From: Actinomyces dentalis DSM 19115
GTDB taxonomy: Bacteria; Actinomycetota; Actinomycetes; Actinomycetales; Actinomycetaceae
Assembly (NCBI RefSeq): GCF_000429225.1
Contig: NZ_AUBL01000003.1
Location: 78,163-142,162 of the forward strand
Reading direction: 5' to 3'
DNA: 64,000 nt
Below the pieces are notes generated by a model. It saw only the letters and a list, made by a program, of their open reading frames with translations, was not told where the DNA came from and did not search any database. A program made the translations under genes and the position numbers. Numbering within the stretch: position 1 is the first letter of the stretch; the number at the start of each line of letters is the position of its first letter. Positions 1 to 10,016 of the stretch are shown here, in pieces.

Positions 1-309
1 GATATCCAGTACCTTGTCGAAGTCGTGCTCCTCGTCGGCATGTGGGCCTCACCGATCGTGTACTCCTGGAGCATGGTCACCTCCATCACCGGAGGGGGCG
101 TCGCGATCGAGGAGGCCTACCTGACCAATCCGGTCACGCTGTCCATCATGGGCTTCCAGCGGGCCATGTGGGCCTCCGGGGCGAATGTGCCGACAGCGCC
201 TCACCTGGGCATCAGGATGATTCTCGCCCTGGCGATCGGGATAGTGGTCCTCGTGATCGCCCAGCGGGTGTTCTCCGTCCTTCAGCGCAATTTCGCCCAG
301 GAGTTCTGA
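1..309 (+). CDS. Polysaccharide ABC exporter permease (Wzm-like), 3' part
   Basis: Only the last 102 residues are in the window; the frame is open from base 1. Two hydrophobic stretches are visible, one starting near LLVGMWASP and one near the C-terminus (ILALAIGIVVLVI), followed by a short basic cytoplasmic tail ending NFAQEF. This is the usual end of an ABC-2 type permease that moves lipid-linked polysaccharide across the membrane. The stop lies two bases before the start of the ATPase gene, so the pair is an exporter operon. The identification leans on this neighbour as well as on the sequence. Confidence 0.8.
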   Translation, partial: DIQYLVEVVLLVGMWASPIVYSWSMVTSITGGGVAIEEAYLTNPVTLSIMGFQRAMWASGANVPTAPHLGIRMILALAIGIVVLVIAQRVFSVLQRNFAQEF

Positions 310-311
310 AC

Positions 312-1517
312 ATGACCGACATCGTCCGAATCCGCAACGTCGCCAAGCGCTTCGTCGTCCACAAGGACAAGTCGCTCAAGGAACGACTCGTCAACGCCCG
401 GTCCTCGCGCGCCCATCGTGAGGACTTCTGGGCCCTGCGCGATATTGATCTGGATGTGCGCGTCGGGGAGACGATCGGTCTCGTCGGCGCCAACGGCTCA
501 GGCAAGTCCACCCTGCTGAAAGTTATCGGCGGCATTCTGACCCCCGATGCGGGCTCCGTTTCCCTACGAGGCCGCCTGGCCGCTCTCCTGGAGCTCGGTG
601 CGGGATTCCACCCGGACCTGACGGGACGGGAGAATGTCTACCTCAATGCGGCGATCCTGGGGCTGTCGGAGGCCGAGACCCAGCGTCACTTCGACGAGAT
701 CGTCGCCTTCTCGGGCATCGAGGACTTCATCGATACCCAAGTGAAATTCTACTCCTCGGGCATGTACGTGCGCCTCGCCTTCGCGGTTGCCGTGCACGTG
801 GACCCCGACGTTCTTCTCGTCGATGAGGTCATGGCGGTCGGGGATGAGCCCTTCCAGCGGAAGTGCATGGACAAGATCCATGAATTCCAGGACGAGGGGC
901 GCACGATCATCCTCGTCTCGCACTCCGCCGCGCAGGTGAGCGAAGTGTGCGACCGGGCGGTTATGCTCGAGCATGGCCGGATCGTTGTGGATGGGTCGAC
1001 CGATGAGGTCCTGGGCAGGCTCCGGCACAACTACGAACTTGTGATCGAGGCCGAGGAGGCCGCCGAGGCGGAACGGCGCGGGGAACCCGTCGTCGTCCGG
1101 CCGGCCGAGCAGTTCATCACCTCAATCGCGCTCAATAACACTGCACCCGAGACGCGATTGACGATCGCCCCGGGCGACGATCTCATCGTCTCCGGCACGT
1201 TGTCCGCCGCTCCCCCTCTCATTGGCTGGGGGATGTCCCTGACAATATCCACGGTTCTGGGAGGCGCTGTCCTGGGGACGGACACGAAGATGCTCGGCAT
1301 CGATCCCCCCGTTATCGACGGCGAGGGCAGTTTCGAGTTACGACTTCCCGATCTGCGCCTCGGCGAGGGCGACTACTTCGTATCCCTTTCGCTCCTGGAC
1401 GGGAACCTGGCTGAGATCCACAAGATGCGTGACGCGGCATGCTTCACGGTTCACACTCCCGGGCATGCGATAGGCGCCGTCTACAGCGAGCCGCTGCTCT
1501 TGGTGATGCCGAGTTGA
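312..1517 (+). CDS. Polysaccharide ABC exporter ATPase (Wzt-like)
   Basis: This 401-residue ATPase should energise export of a lipid-linked polysaccharide. Walker A (GANGSGKST) is at residues 59-67, the ABC signature is the Wzt/TagH variant YSSGM at 147-151, and Walker B (VLLVDEV) is at 167-173. After the nucleotide-binding domain, about residue 270 onward forms an extra beta-rich domain, as in Wzt proteins whose C-terminal domain recognises the glycan terminus. An in-frame opening extends further upstream, but the ATG two bases after the permease stop is chosen because it gives the standard N-terminus (DIVRIRNVAKRF). It is co-transcribed with the permease and faces the amidase gene tail to tail. 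Confidence 0.9.
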   Translation: MTDIVRIRNVAKRFVVHKDKSLKERLVNARSSRAHREDFWALRDIDLDVRVGETIGLVGANGSGKSTLLKVIGGILTPDAGSVSLRGRLAALLELGAGFHPDLTGRENVYLNAAILGLSEAETQRHFDEIVAFSGIEDFIDTQVKFYSSGMYVRLAFAVAVHVDPDVLLVDEVMAVGDEPFQRKCMDKIHEFQDEGRTIILVSHSAAQVSEVCDRAVMLEHGRIVVDGSTDEVLGRLRHNYELVIEAEEAAEAERRGEPVVVRPAEQFITSIALNNTAPETRLTIAPGDDLIVSGTLSAAPPLIGWGMSLTISTVLGGAVLGTDTKMLGIDPPVIDGEGSFELRLPDLRLGEGDYFVSLSLLDGNLAEIHKMRDAACFTVHTPGHAIGAVYSEPLLLVMPS

Positions 1518-1584
1518 CGGACCTTTCCCGCACCACCCCGCGCAACCGGACAAGCCGACCGGCGCCGGGCCGTGGGAACGGGGC

Positions 1585-3102
1585 CTACCAGGCGCCGCCG
1601 TCGATCTGCTCCTGGGCGATGTCGCGGATCTGCCCCATGGCGGAGTAGCCGGCGTCACCCGGGCAGGTGGTGTAGCCGACGTCGCGGTGGGCGGAGATGG
1701 TGTCCAGGTCGATGGTCTGGCCCCTGCGGTACTTCTGGGTCGCGCGGAAGGTGAAGCCGGAGGAGCCGTGGGCGTCCGCGATGCCGGCCCGGGCGAGGAA
1801 CCAGCCGGCCATCTGGCCGACGCGCTCGATCTGGATCTCGGAGGGGCTGACGGAGCTGTAGTTGCCCATCATGGAGATGCCCATGGTGCCGGTGTTGGCG
1901 CCGTAGGCGTGCCCGCCGACGACCATGGTGCCGGGGTCGGAGTCGAGCGTGCCGTAGCGCCCCTCGAAGACCTGCCCGTACTTGTCCACCAGGAAATTGT
2001 AGCCGATGTCCCCCCAGCCCAGGATGACGGCGTGGTAGTAGTAGATGCCCCGCACGATCGAGGGGGACTGCTCGGCGGTGTAGTCGTTGGTGCCCGCGGT
2101 GTGGTGGACGATGACGTGCTCGGCGGGGGCGTAGTTCGGCCTCCAGTTCAGGTAGGCGGGGTTCGCGCCCCACTCCTCGCGCGTGGTCACGAGCGCTGAC
2201 GGGTCGTCCGCCGCGGCGGCCGGGGCGACGGCCGGGAGCTGGGCGGCGCTCGCGCCGACCGGGTCCTCGGCGGGCCCCCGATCGTCCCGCCGGTCCGGCT
2301 GCGCGGCGGCGACGGCGTTCTCCGCCCCGGGCGCCGGGGCCCGCCCGTCCGCGGGACCGTCGTCGGCGGCCGCGGCGGCCACGCCCGTCGGCTCGGCCTC
2401 GGCGGTGCGCACGTCCGCGGCCCCCAGGTCCCTCTCCCCCGAGGGGCGGTCGGGCACGAGGGCGAGGGTGAGGTCGGCCGGCAGGTCGGCGGCGTTCCCG
2501 ACGACGGAGGCCTGGACGGCGTCGGCGCCGCCGGTGACGAGCTCGTCGGTGCCCGCGCGCCCGGCGCCGTCATCGCGTCCGGCGTCGGAGGGCTCGTTGA
2601 GATACCAGGGGGACCACTGGCCGTTCTGGCGCACGCGCAGGTAGATGCGCACGCCGTCGGGCGGGGCGTCGCCCTCGCCGCCGGTCCACGTGAAACCGGC
2701 GACGAGGAAGTCGTCGACCTTCAGCGGGTCGGTCAGGATGACGGCGTCGAGCTCGGGGTCGACGGCGTCGGCCCCGGAGTCGGGGGCGCCCTCGGGACCG
2801 ACGTCGCCGGCGGCGGCCGTCAGGGCGTTGACCGCATCGGGCGCGGCAGTCGGGTCCGTGCCCGCCGCGGCGTTCGCCAGGGCCGGGGCCCGGGAGGACC
2901 GCGCCCCGTCGAGGCCGGAGCGCGCGATCTCGGTGGCCCGCCCGGACTGCGTGGTCAGGTCCAGGAGCTGGACCGGCGCCGGCGCAGGGGCCGCGGACGC
3001 GCCCGGGGCCGGGCCGCCGGGGCAGACGGGGGCGGAGGCGACGAGGCCCGCGAGGACCACGGGCACGACGAGGGCGGGGCGTAGGTATCGGGGGACCGGC
3101 AT
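1585..3102 (-). CDS. Secreted PGRP/amidase_2 N-acetylmuramoyl-L-alanine amidase
   Basis: This 505-residue secreted protein has a C-terminal peptidoglycan-recognition amidase domain from about residue 306. It should cleave the bond between N-acetylmuramic acid and the stem peptide. The zinc ligands expected for the family are visible: His in VHHTAG near 330, His in SAHRDVG near 472, and Cys in TTCPGD near 480. Residues 1-40 form a hydrophobic export signal. Residues 40-300 are Ala/Pro-rich and probably wall-spanning. The start is the ATG at 3102, preceded by GAAGGAG at good spacing; a longer in-frame opening to 3150 adds only an unlikely leader. It is divergent from rmlB. Confidence 0.88.
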   Translation of the reverse strand: MPVPRYLRPALVVPVVLAGLVASAPVCPGGPAPGASAAPAPAPVQLLDLTTQSGRATEIARSGLDGARSSRAPALANAAAGTDPTAAPDAVNALTAAAGDVGPEGAPDSGADAVDPELDAVILTDPLKVDDFLVAGFTWTGGEGDAPPDGVRIYLRVRQNGQWSPWYLNEPSDAGRDDGAGRAGTDELVTGGADAVQASVVGNAADLPADLTLALVPDRPSGERDLGAADVRTAEAEPTGVAAAAADDGPADGRAPAPGAENAVAAAQPDRRDDRGPAEDPVGASAAQLPAVAPAAAADDPSALVTTREEWGANPAYLNWRPNYAPAEHVIVHHTAGTNDYTAEQSPSIVRGIYYYHAVILGWGDIGYNFLVDKYGQVFEGRYGTLDSDPGTMVVGGHAYGANTGTMGISMMGNYSSVSPSEIQIERVGQMAGWFLARAGIADAHGSSGFTFRATQKYRRGQTIDLDTISAHRDVGYTTCPGDAGYSAMGQIRDIAQEQIDGGAW

Positions 3103-4398
<1,296 letters not shown>

Positions 4399-4410
4399 AC
4401 CGGGCGCCGG

Positions 4411-6312
4411 TCACTTCTCGCACGCGGTGATCCTGTAGACAGTCGCCGTGTCCAGGGTGGCGATCGGGATGAAACCGGTCGAGGTGTCAACGTCGAGGTA
4501 ACCCGGGTAGCTCTCGCCGATCTCGTCCGAGCTGGCCGTCGAATCGTCGTAGAACAGCGGTGTACCCCCCTCCTGGCGGATGATCGCGCACACCTCGGGA
4601 TCCGTGTGCAAATCGCGGAAGTGCCACGCCAGGTAATCCTGCCGCGGATCGGACGGGCTCCCCACGGAGCCGTGAACGCTCCTTCCGCCGGTCAGCACCC
4701 CGACCAGCCCCGCACCGGTCTGCGGCGCCCCGTAGACGACGGCGTCGTCGAACACGAAGCGGTCGGTCGTCTCCATATCGCGGCGCTCACCGTCACCGAG
4801 CCACGCCGGGTGCACAAGGAAGGCGGAATCGTAGCCGCGCTGCACCCACATGCGGTTGGACGGCACTTGGCTCAGCGTGATGACGAGGCTGATTACGGCG
4901 AGCGCCGCGCTCGCGGGAACTCCTGCCCGATGCCGTGAGGCCCAGTCGATGGCGGACTGCGTCCCGAGGCCGGCCAGGGCTCCGACGAGCAGAGCCATGA
5001 GGGCGAGGTAGCGGTTGTAGTCCCCCCACCACGCGCCTGTCACGGCCGCGAGGGGCGCCACCGCCGATTGGGCGAGTACTATCAGGGCCGCGCAGACCGA
5101 CCAGGCCAGAACCAACAGTCTCCTGCTGCGTTCCCGCCCCAGCGCGATCAGACCCAGACCGGCCAGGAGGAGGAACCACGCGTAGTCCCAGGCGCGCCCC
5201 TCCCTCGGTGTGAGGAACAGGGCCAGTTCGACGCGCTGAAGCAAGGTGCGGGGCTCTCGCGGAAAGGCCGCCATGCGTTGGAGCTGTGCATTCGCCATCA
5301 TGAGCGCCAGTATCAGAAGACCCGCCGCCCCGACGAGCACTCTGGACCGCAGCGCGGGCTTCGCGATCTCCGCCGACCCGGACTCACTACGAGCGATCAG
5401 CCGACCGGTGAGGGCCATGACGCAGGCGAGCACGATGAGAACCTGGCCTCCCCCGGGGTGTGCGCATCCGGCTCCGAGGCTGAGACACGCGACCAGGACG
5501 AGACGTCCGCGGAGGCCGTAGGTCCGAAAGGCCTTCTCCATCGCAGCCAGGGCCCCCGGCAGAAGGGCGATGGCCAGGCCCGTGGGCGTCTGCCCGTTGA
5601 AGAACAGGAGGAAGGGCGTCCACATCGTCGAGGCGCAGGCTGCGCCTGCGACGAGGCAGGCCATCGTCCGGCCGTCGTAGGCCCTGACGAGGACCACGAC
5701 TTCCACGATTGTCAGACAGATCCCGACGCCCACCAAAGTCGCGTTGAAAGCTGTGGGAACATCCGTCACCCCCGTCAGGAGCACCGCGACGGCATGGAAG
5801 ACCGACGGGTAGAAGGAACCTCCGCTGATCGCAGCCGAAGCGCCCAGGCTGGAGGCCCAACCTGTTGAGCGCATGAGCTCGATGAGGTTGAGATGGAACA
5901 TGACATCATGATTCTGCAGAAGGGCCCCCGGTCGCCCCATGGCCCTGGTGATGAAACAGACCTGCAGAAGCACCGGGATCGCCGCCAGAACCAGGACGCG
6001 ATGCCCCTCCCGCCACATCCCGATGGCTGCCGTCTTGACGCCGCTGCGGGGCTCGCCGCCCCGGATCAGACCCATCCCCAGCGCTCCGACGGCGATGAGG
6101 GACAAGGATCCGATCCCGGTGAGCGGTCCCCACGGCACGCCGATCCGGCCGAAGACCTCCGTTAAAACGGCGACGAGCAGCACGGTCACCGTCGGCCCGG
6201 CACCCCATACGACCATGGGCTCCTGACGCAGAGCCGTCAGAAGGCAGGCTCCGGGCAGCACGACTATGGCCATGACGAGCACGGCCAGGCCCAGAATCAC
6301 GAACACGCCCAC
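4411..6312 (-). CDS. DUF6541-type multi-pass membrane protein, paralogue 1
   Basis: This integral membrane protein of about 633 residues has many hydrophobic segments over the first 470 residues and a soluble C-terminal part. It resembles the DUF6541 family found in actinobacterial polysaccharide clusters, which looks like GT-C membrane glycosyltransferases; this is inference. An early loop carries HDVMFHLN, a candidate acidic catalytic site matched in the two paralogues at 6473-8536 and 11653-13770. The C-terminus YRITACEK matches the WRI-AC ends of the paralogues. The GTG at 6312 is chosen because AAGGAG lies six bases upstream; the frame stays open to 6330. The stop is only 12 bases from the rmlB stop. 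Confidence 0.75.
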   Translation of the reverse strand: MGVFVILGLAVLVMAIVVLPGACLLTALRQEPMVVWGAGPTVTVLLVAVLTEVFGRIGVPWGPLTGIGSLSLIAVGALGMGLIRGGEPRSGVKTAAIGMWREGHRVLVLAAIPVLLQVCFITRAMGRPGALLQNHDVMFHLNLIELMRSTGWASSLGASAAISGGSFYPSVFHAVAVLLTGVTDVPTAFNATLVGVGICLTIVEVVVLVRAYDGRTMACLVAGAACASTMWTPFLLFFNGQTPTGLAIALLPGALAAMEKAFRTYGLRGRLVLVACLSLGAGCAHPGGGQVLIVLACVMALTGRLIARSESGSAEIAKPALRSRVLVGAAGLLILALMMANAQLQRMAAFPREPRTLLQRVELALFLTPREGRAWDYAWFLLLAGLGLIALGRERSRRLLVLAWSVCAALIVLAQSAVAPLAAVTGAWWGDYNRYLALMALLVGALAGLGTQSAIDWASRHRAGVPASAALAVISLVITLSQVPSNRMWVQRGYDSAFLVHPAWLGDGERRDMETTDRFVFDDAVVYGAPQTGAGLVGVLTGGRSVHGSVGSPSDPRQDYLAWHFRDLHTDPEVCAIIRQEGGTPLFYDDSTASSDEIGESYPGYLDVDTSTGFIPIATLDTATVYRITACEK

Positions 6313-6330
6313 GCCTCGCTCCTTCGTCAC

Positions 6331-6472
6331 ACAAGCACAACGTCCACCGCACTCGCGCGTGCCTGCAGGGGAGGAGAACCGCGGGGACGGCGCGCCTTCA
6401 TACCGAGAGTCCAGGGCACCCGGACCCTCCTCACTGATTCTATGGCACTGGGATCCTACGGGAGACTCGCCC
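6331..6472 (-). promoter_or_regulatory. Leader/promoter region of the 4411-6312 gene
   Basis: On the minus strand TAGAAT (plus-strand 6437-6442) is a good -10 hexamer. It would give a leader of more than 100 bases before the GTG at 6312. No RNA structure was recognised in the leader. Confidence 0.35.
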
Positions 6473-8536
6473 TCACCCGCAGGCGGTGATGCGCCACAGG
6501 GCCACGGCCCCGCGTCCGGTATCCGCCCAGCTCACCAGCTCCATGCCCCTCGTCGACCAGGCAACGAGCCGATCATCCCAGCGCAGGGAGGCGTTGCCGT
6601 AGCGCAGGCCGTGCGGGCTGCGCTCGACGCTCACGTAGTACTGGGCGCCCAGCCGTTTCACGAGGTCGCAGGTGGCCGAGCCGGGGCTCGGATCCGGGGC
6701 CGCCCGCGCCAGGTCCAACTCCGCACTGCCCGCCATGGGATGGACCCGGGTGGGGTAGACCAGCTCGACGTCGGCCACCAGGCCCAGATAGGTCACGCCG
6801 CGCGACGGCGAGCCGACGACGACGGCGCCGGCGGGCAGCACGTCGCCGACGGAGGCGTAGAAGGCCAGTTCCTGGGGGGTCGTGAGCGTGCCGAAGGCGA
6901 TCCGCTCGGCGTCGTAGACGCTGCGGGCGAGCGCGATCTGGAGGGGGATCCGACCGGCCACGGCCACCAGCGCGAGCGAGGCCAGCACCGCGGCGGGTCT
7001 GCGCAGCCGCCCCGGGCGCACGGCGCCGTCGGGCGACAGCAGTGCGACGGTGCCGTGGGCCGCCAGCACGAGCATGGGAATGAGCAGCACCGGTTCGATG
7101 CGGCTCTTCTGCAGGTACCACGGGAAGCCGACCTGGCGCCCGGGCCACTGGGGGCCGCCGACGAGGACGACGAGGACCAGCGCGACGAGCGCGGCCGCAG
7201 CCCACGGGCGCACGCGCTCGTCGCGAGCGCCGCGCAGGCCCAGGACCGCCAGCGCGAGCAGTACGACGCCCACGGGCAGGCCGTGGGAGGCCAGCGGCCC
7301 GTACTGGGGCAGATCGATGAGCGCCTGGAAGAGTGTGCCCACGGCCGAGCCGCCCTCGCGCTCGTAATTGAACATGGTGGTCAGCGGCCCGCGCATCGTC
7401 CACGCCCCGGCGGCGGCGGCCAGGGCGGCCGCCACGAGGCAGACCAGTGCGATCAGCCGGGTCCTCCCGCCGCGGCGCAGCAGCTTCGCCACAGCGCCGA
7501 CGGCGACGGGCAGGAGCAGGATCGCGGCGTTGAACAGGCCGGTGCCGTGAGCCAGCGCGACGCCCAGGACCGCCAGGACGGCCGGCGCCGCCGCCTGCGC
7601 GCGCCCGTGGCGCTGCGCGACGGCGCGGCGGGCGCGCACGACCAGGGTGAGAGCACCGGGCAGGGCGACGACGCTCAGCGCGTAGGGCCATACCGCCAGC
7701 GCGGTGAGCAGAAGCACGGGGGCGCCGGCCGTGGCCGCCGACAGCAGGATGCTCAGCGCCACGGCCTTCTCCCGCGCTCGGTGAGCGGCGCGGGCGTCAC
7801 GGTCCGCTTCGGCGGCGACGGAGTCAGCGGCGGGAGCCGGTTCGCGCGGGCCGTCGCGCAGCGCCTCGGTCAGGAGCCCGGCGATGCCCAGCGGCCACGC
7901 CACCGCCCCGACGACCAGGATCATCGCGTTGGAGGACTCCACCGCCCCGCCCGGCAGGAGGGCGACCATGCCGTGCCACACGCTCGGGTAGTAGACGGGG
8001 GCGCCCTGGTACAGGGCGGACAGCCCGCCCAGGCTCGAGGCGCTGCCGCCCTCGCGCACGGCGCCGACCGCGGCCAGGTGGAAGACGGCGTCGAAGGCCT
8101 GGGGCGGGGTGGTCGGCGAGCCCATGCCGATGATCAGGGCCGCGCCCAGCGCGCAGACGGCGGCGCCGACCGCCCCGGTCACGAACCGGGAGGTCCCAAC
8201 GCCCCCCGTCGCGTCCGCGCCTCCCCCCGGGCGCGACGGTGCGGACGGACCGGGGGCGCGGGTGCGCCGTCGTGCGCGCAGCAGCGGGCCGGGCAGGGCC
8301 AGGGCGCAGGTCAGGGCGGCGATGACCGCCCATCCCCAGGGGAGCCAGCGCGCACCGATCCTGGCCGCGAGGATCTCCGCCAGGCCCACGACGGCCGAGC
8401 CGAGGGGGATGGCCGCACCGGCCGCCGCCCACCGGCGCAGCCCCCACGACCGGGCGATGACCAGTCCGGGGCCGAGCAGGAGGATCAGGGCCGTCGCCGC
8501 CGCCGGGACGGCCCGCCACCAGTCGAGGGCGCTCAT
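6473..8536 (-). CDS. DUF6541-type multi-pass membrane protein, paralogue 2
   Basis: This 687-residue protein is almost entirely hydrophobic helices separated by Arg-rich loops, with a soluble C-terminal portion after about residue 530. It is related to the genes at 4411-6312 and 11653-13770. All three share an early acidic loop (here FDAVFHLA), a following Y-P-S/I-V-W-H segment and the C-terminal WRITAC. By context it should act on lipid-linked sugars, either as a GT-C glycosyltransferase or as a polymerase. The start follows the UDP-sugar dehydrogenase stop by 42 bases with no clear ribosome-binding site, so the two are probably transcribed together. Confidence 0.75.
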   Translation of the reverse strand: MSALDWWRAVPAAATALILLLGPGLVIARSWGLRRWAAAGAAIPLGSAVVGLAEILAARIGARWLPWGWAVIAALTCALALPGPLLRARRRTRAPGPSAPSRPGGGADATGGVGTSRFVTGAVGAAVCALGAALIIGMGSPTTPPQAFDAVFHLAAVGAVREGGSASSLGGLSALYQGAPVYYPSVWHGMVALLPGGAVESSNAMILVVGAVAWPLGIAGLLTEALRDGPREPAPAADSVAAEADRDARAAHRAREKAVALSILLSAATAGAPVLLLTALAVWPYALSVVALPGALTLVVRARRAVAQRHGRAQAAAPAVLAVLGVALAHGTGLFNAAILLLPVAVGAVAKLLRRGGRTRLIALVCLVAAALAAAAGAWTMRGPLTTMFNYEREGGSAVGTLFQALIDLPQYGPLASHGLPVGVVLLALAVLGLRGARDERVRPWAAAALVALVLVVLVGGPQWPGRQVGFPWYLQKSRIEPVLLIPMLVLAAHGTVALLSPDGAVRPGRLRRPAAVLASLALVAVAGRIPLQIALARSVYDAERIAFGTLTTPQELAFYASVGDVLPAGAVVVGSPSRGVTYLGLVADVELVYPTRVHPMAGSAELDLARAAPDPSPGSATCDLVKRLGAQYYVSVERSPHGLRYGNASLRWDDRLVAWSTRGMELVSWADTGRGAVALWRITACG

Positions 8537-8578
8537 GCGGTTGCGGCGCGGCGGGGCGCGGGTGTCGTCGTCACGTCA

Positions 8579-9883
8579 TCACTCGCCTCCGCCGATGGTC
8601 AGGCGGGGGGTGCCCGCCCACCTGGCGGGGTCGGTGGCGCGGCGCCCGTCCAGCAGGAGGCGCACTCCGGGCAGGTCGGCGGGGGCGAGTTCGCGGTAGG
8701 CGGGGTGGTCGGCCTGGACGATGGCGAGGTCGGCCCCCTCCCCCAGGTGGTAGGGGGTCCAGCCGAAGGCGGCCAGCTCGTCGTCGGCGTACATGGGGTC
8801 GTGGACGAGCGCCTCGGCGCCGGCCTCGCGCAGGGCCTCCACGACGGGGAAGACGCCGGAGAAGGCGGTCTCCTTGACGCCCCCGCGGTAGGAGGCGCCC
8901 AGCACCACGGCGCGCAGGCCCGTCAGCGAGCCGAGGACCTGCTCGGCGCGGCCCACCGCGTAGGCGGGCATGGTGGCGTTGAAGGCGCGGGCGGTGCGCA
9001 CGATCGAGGCGTCGGGGTCGGTGGACAGGTACAGGCGCGGGTAGACGGGGATGCAGTGCCCGCCCACCGCGATGCCGGGGCGGTGGATGTGGGAGTAGGG
9101 CTGGGAGTTGCAGGCCTCGATGACGCGCTCGACGTCGAAGCCGGCCTTGTCGGCGTAGACGGCGAACTGGTTGGCCAGGCCGATGTTGACGTCGCGGTAG
9201 GTGGTCTCGGCGAGCTTGGCCATCTCGGCGGCCTCGGCGGCGCCCATGTCCCACACGCCGTTGGGGCGGGGCAGATCGGGGCGGGGGTCGAAGTCGAGGA
9301 CGGCCTCGTAGAAGGCGATGCCGGCCCGGGTCCCGGCCTCGCTCAGCCCCCCCACGAGCTTGGGGTAGCGGCGCAGATCGGCGAAGACGCGGCCGGTCAG
9401 GACCCGCTCGGGGCTGAAGACCAGGTGGAAGTCGACGCCCTCCCTCAGTCCGCTGATCCGCTCGATGAGGGGTTTCCAGCGGCCGCGGGTGGTGCCCACG
9501 GGCAGGGTGGTCTCGTAGGAGACGAGGGTGTTCGGGGTCAGGTGCTCGGCCAGGGAGGTCGTGGCGGCGTCCATGAGCGCGAAATCCGGCTCCCAGGTGG
9601 CGTCGTCGACGAACAGCGGCACCACCAGGACGATGGCGTCGGCACCGGGGACGGCCTGGGCGTAGTCGGTGGTGGCGCGCAGGGCGCCGCTGCCGGTGGC
9701 GGGGCTGAGCGCGGCGAGCTTGTCGGCCAGGCGGGCCTCGCCGGGGAAGGGCTCGATGCCGGCGTTGACGGCCTCGACCGTGCGGGGGTTGACGTCGACG
9801 CCGATGACCTCGTGGCCCTTCTCGGCGTACTGGACGGCCAGGGGCAGGCCGATCTTGCCCAGGGCGACGACGGCGATGCGCAT
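8579..9883 (-). CDS. UDP-hexosamine 6-dehydrogenase (WbpA/WecC-like)
   Basis: This 434-residue NAD-dependent nucleotide-sugar dehydrogenase oxidises C6 of a UDP-sugar to the uronic acid. It has the N-terminal Rossmann motif ALGKIGLPLA, the FSPERVLTG segment, and the catalytic Cys near residue 277 in VGGHCIPVYP. The GGHCIP form is typical of UDP-GlcNAc/UDP-ManNAc dehydrogenases more than of UDP-glucose dehydrogenase. With the WbpB/E/D-like operon at 21465-24209 and the WbpI-like epimerase at 16474, it most likely supplies UDP-GlcNAc uronic acid. The start is the ATG at 9883 preceded by GGAAGGA; the frame is open further upstream but carries no conserved sequence there. Confidence 0.85.
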   Translation of the reverse strand: MRIAVVALGKIGLPLAVQYAEKGHEVIGVDVNPRTVEAVNAGIEPFPGEARLADKLAALSPATGSGALRATTDYAQAVPGADAIVLVVPLFVDDATWEPDFALMDAATTSLAEHLTPNTLVSYETTLPVGTTRGRWKPLIERISGLREGVDFHLVFSPERVLTGRVFADLRRYPKLVGGLSEAGTRAGIAFYEAVLDFDPRPDLPRPNGVWDMGAAEAAEMAKLAETTYRDVNIGLANQFAVYADKAGFDVERVIEACNSQPYSHIHRPGIAVGGHCIPVYPRLYLSTDPDASIVRTARAFNATMPAYAVGRAEQVLGSLTGLRAVVLGASYRGGVKETAFSGVFPVVEALREAGAEALVHDPMYADDELAAFGWTPYHLGEGADLAIVQADHPAYRELAPADLPGVRLLLDGRRATDPARWAGTPRLTIGGGE

Positions 9884-10016
9884 GCGGGTTGGTCCTTCCG
9901 ACGGGTGGGAGTCGGGGCCCATCGTATGACACGGCTCGTACGGTGCGGCGGCCGGAGGGGCGATAATGGGCGCGCACCGCTTTCCCGCCCCGAGCCCACG
10001 AGGACCACAGGACCGT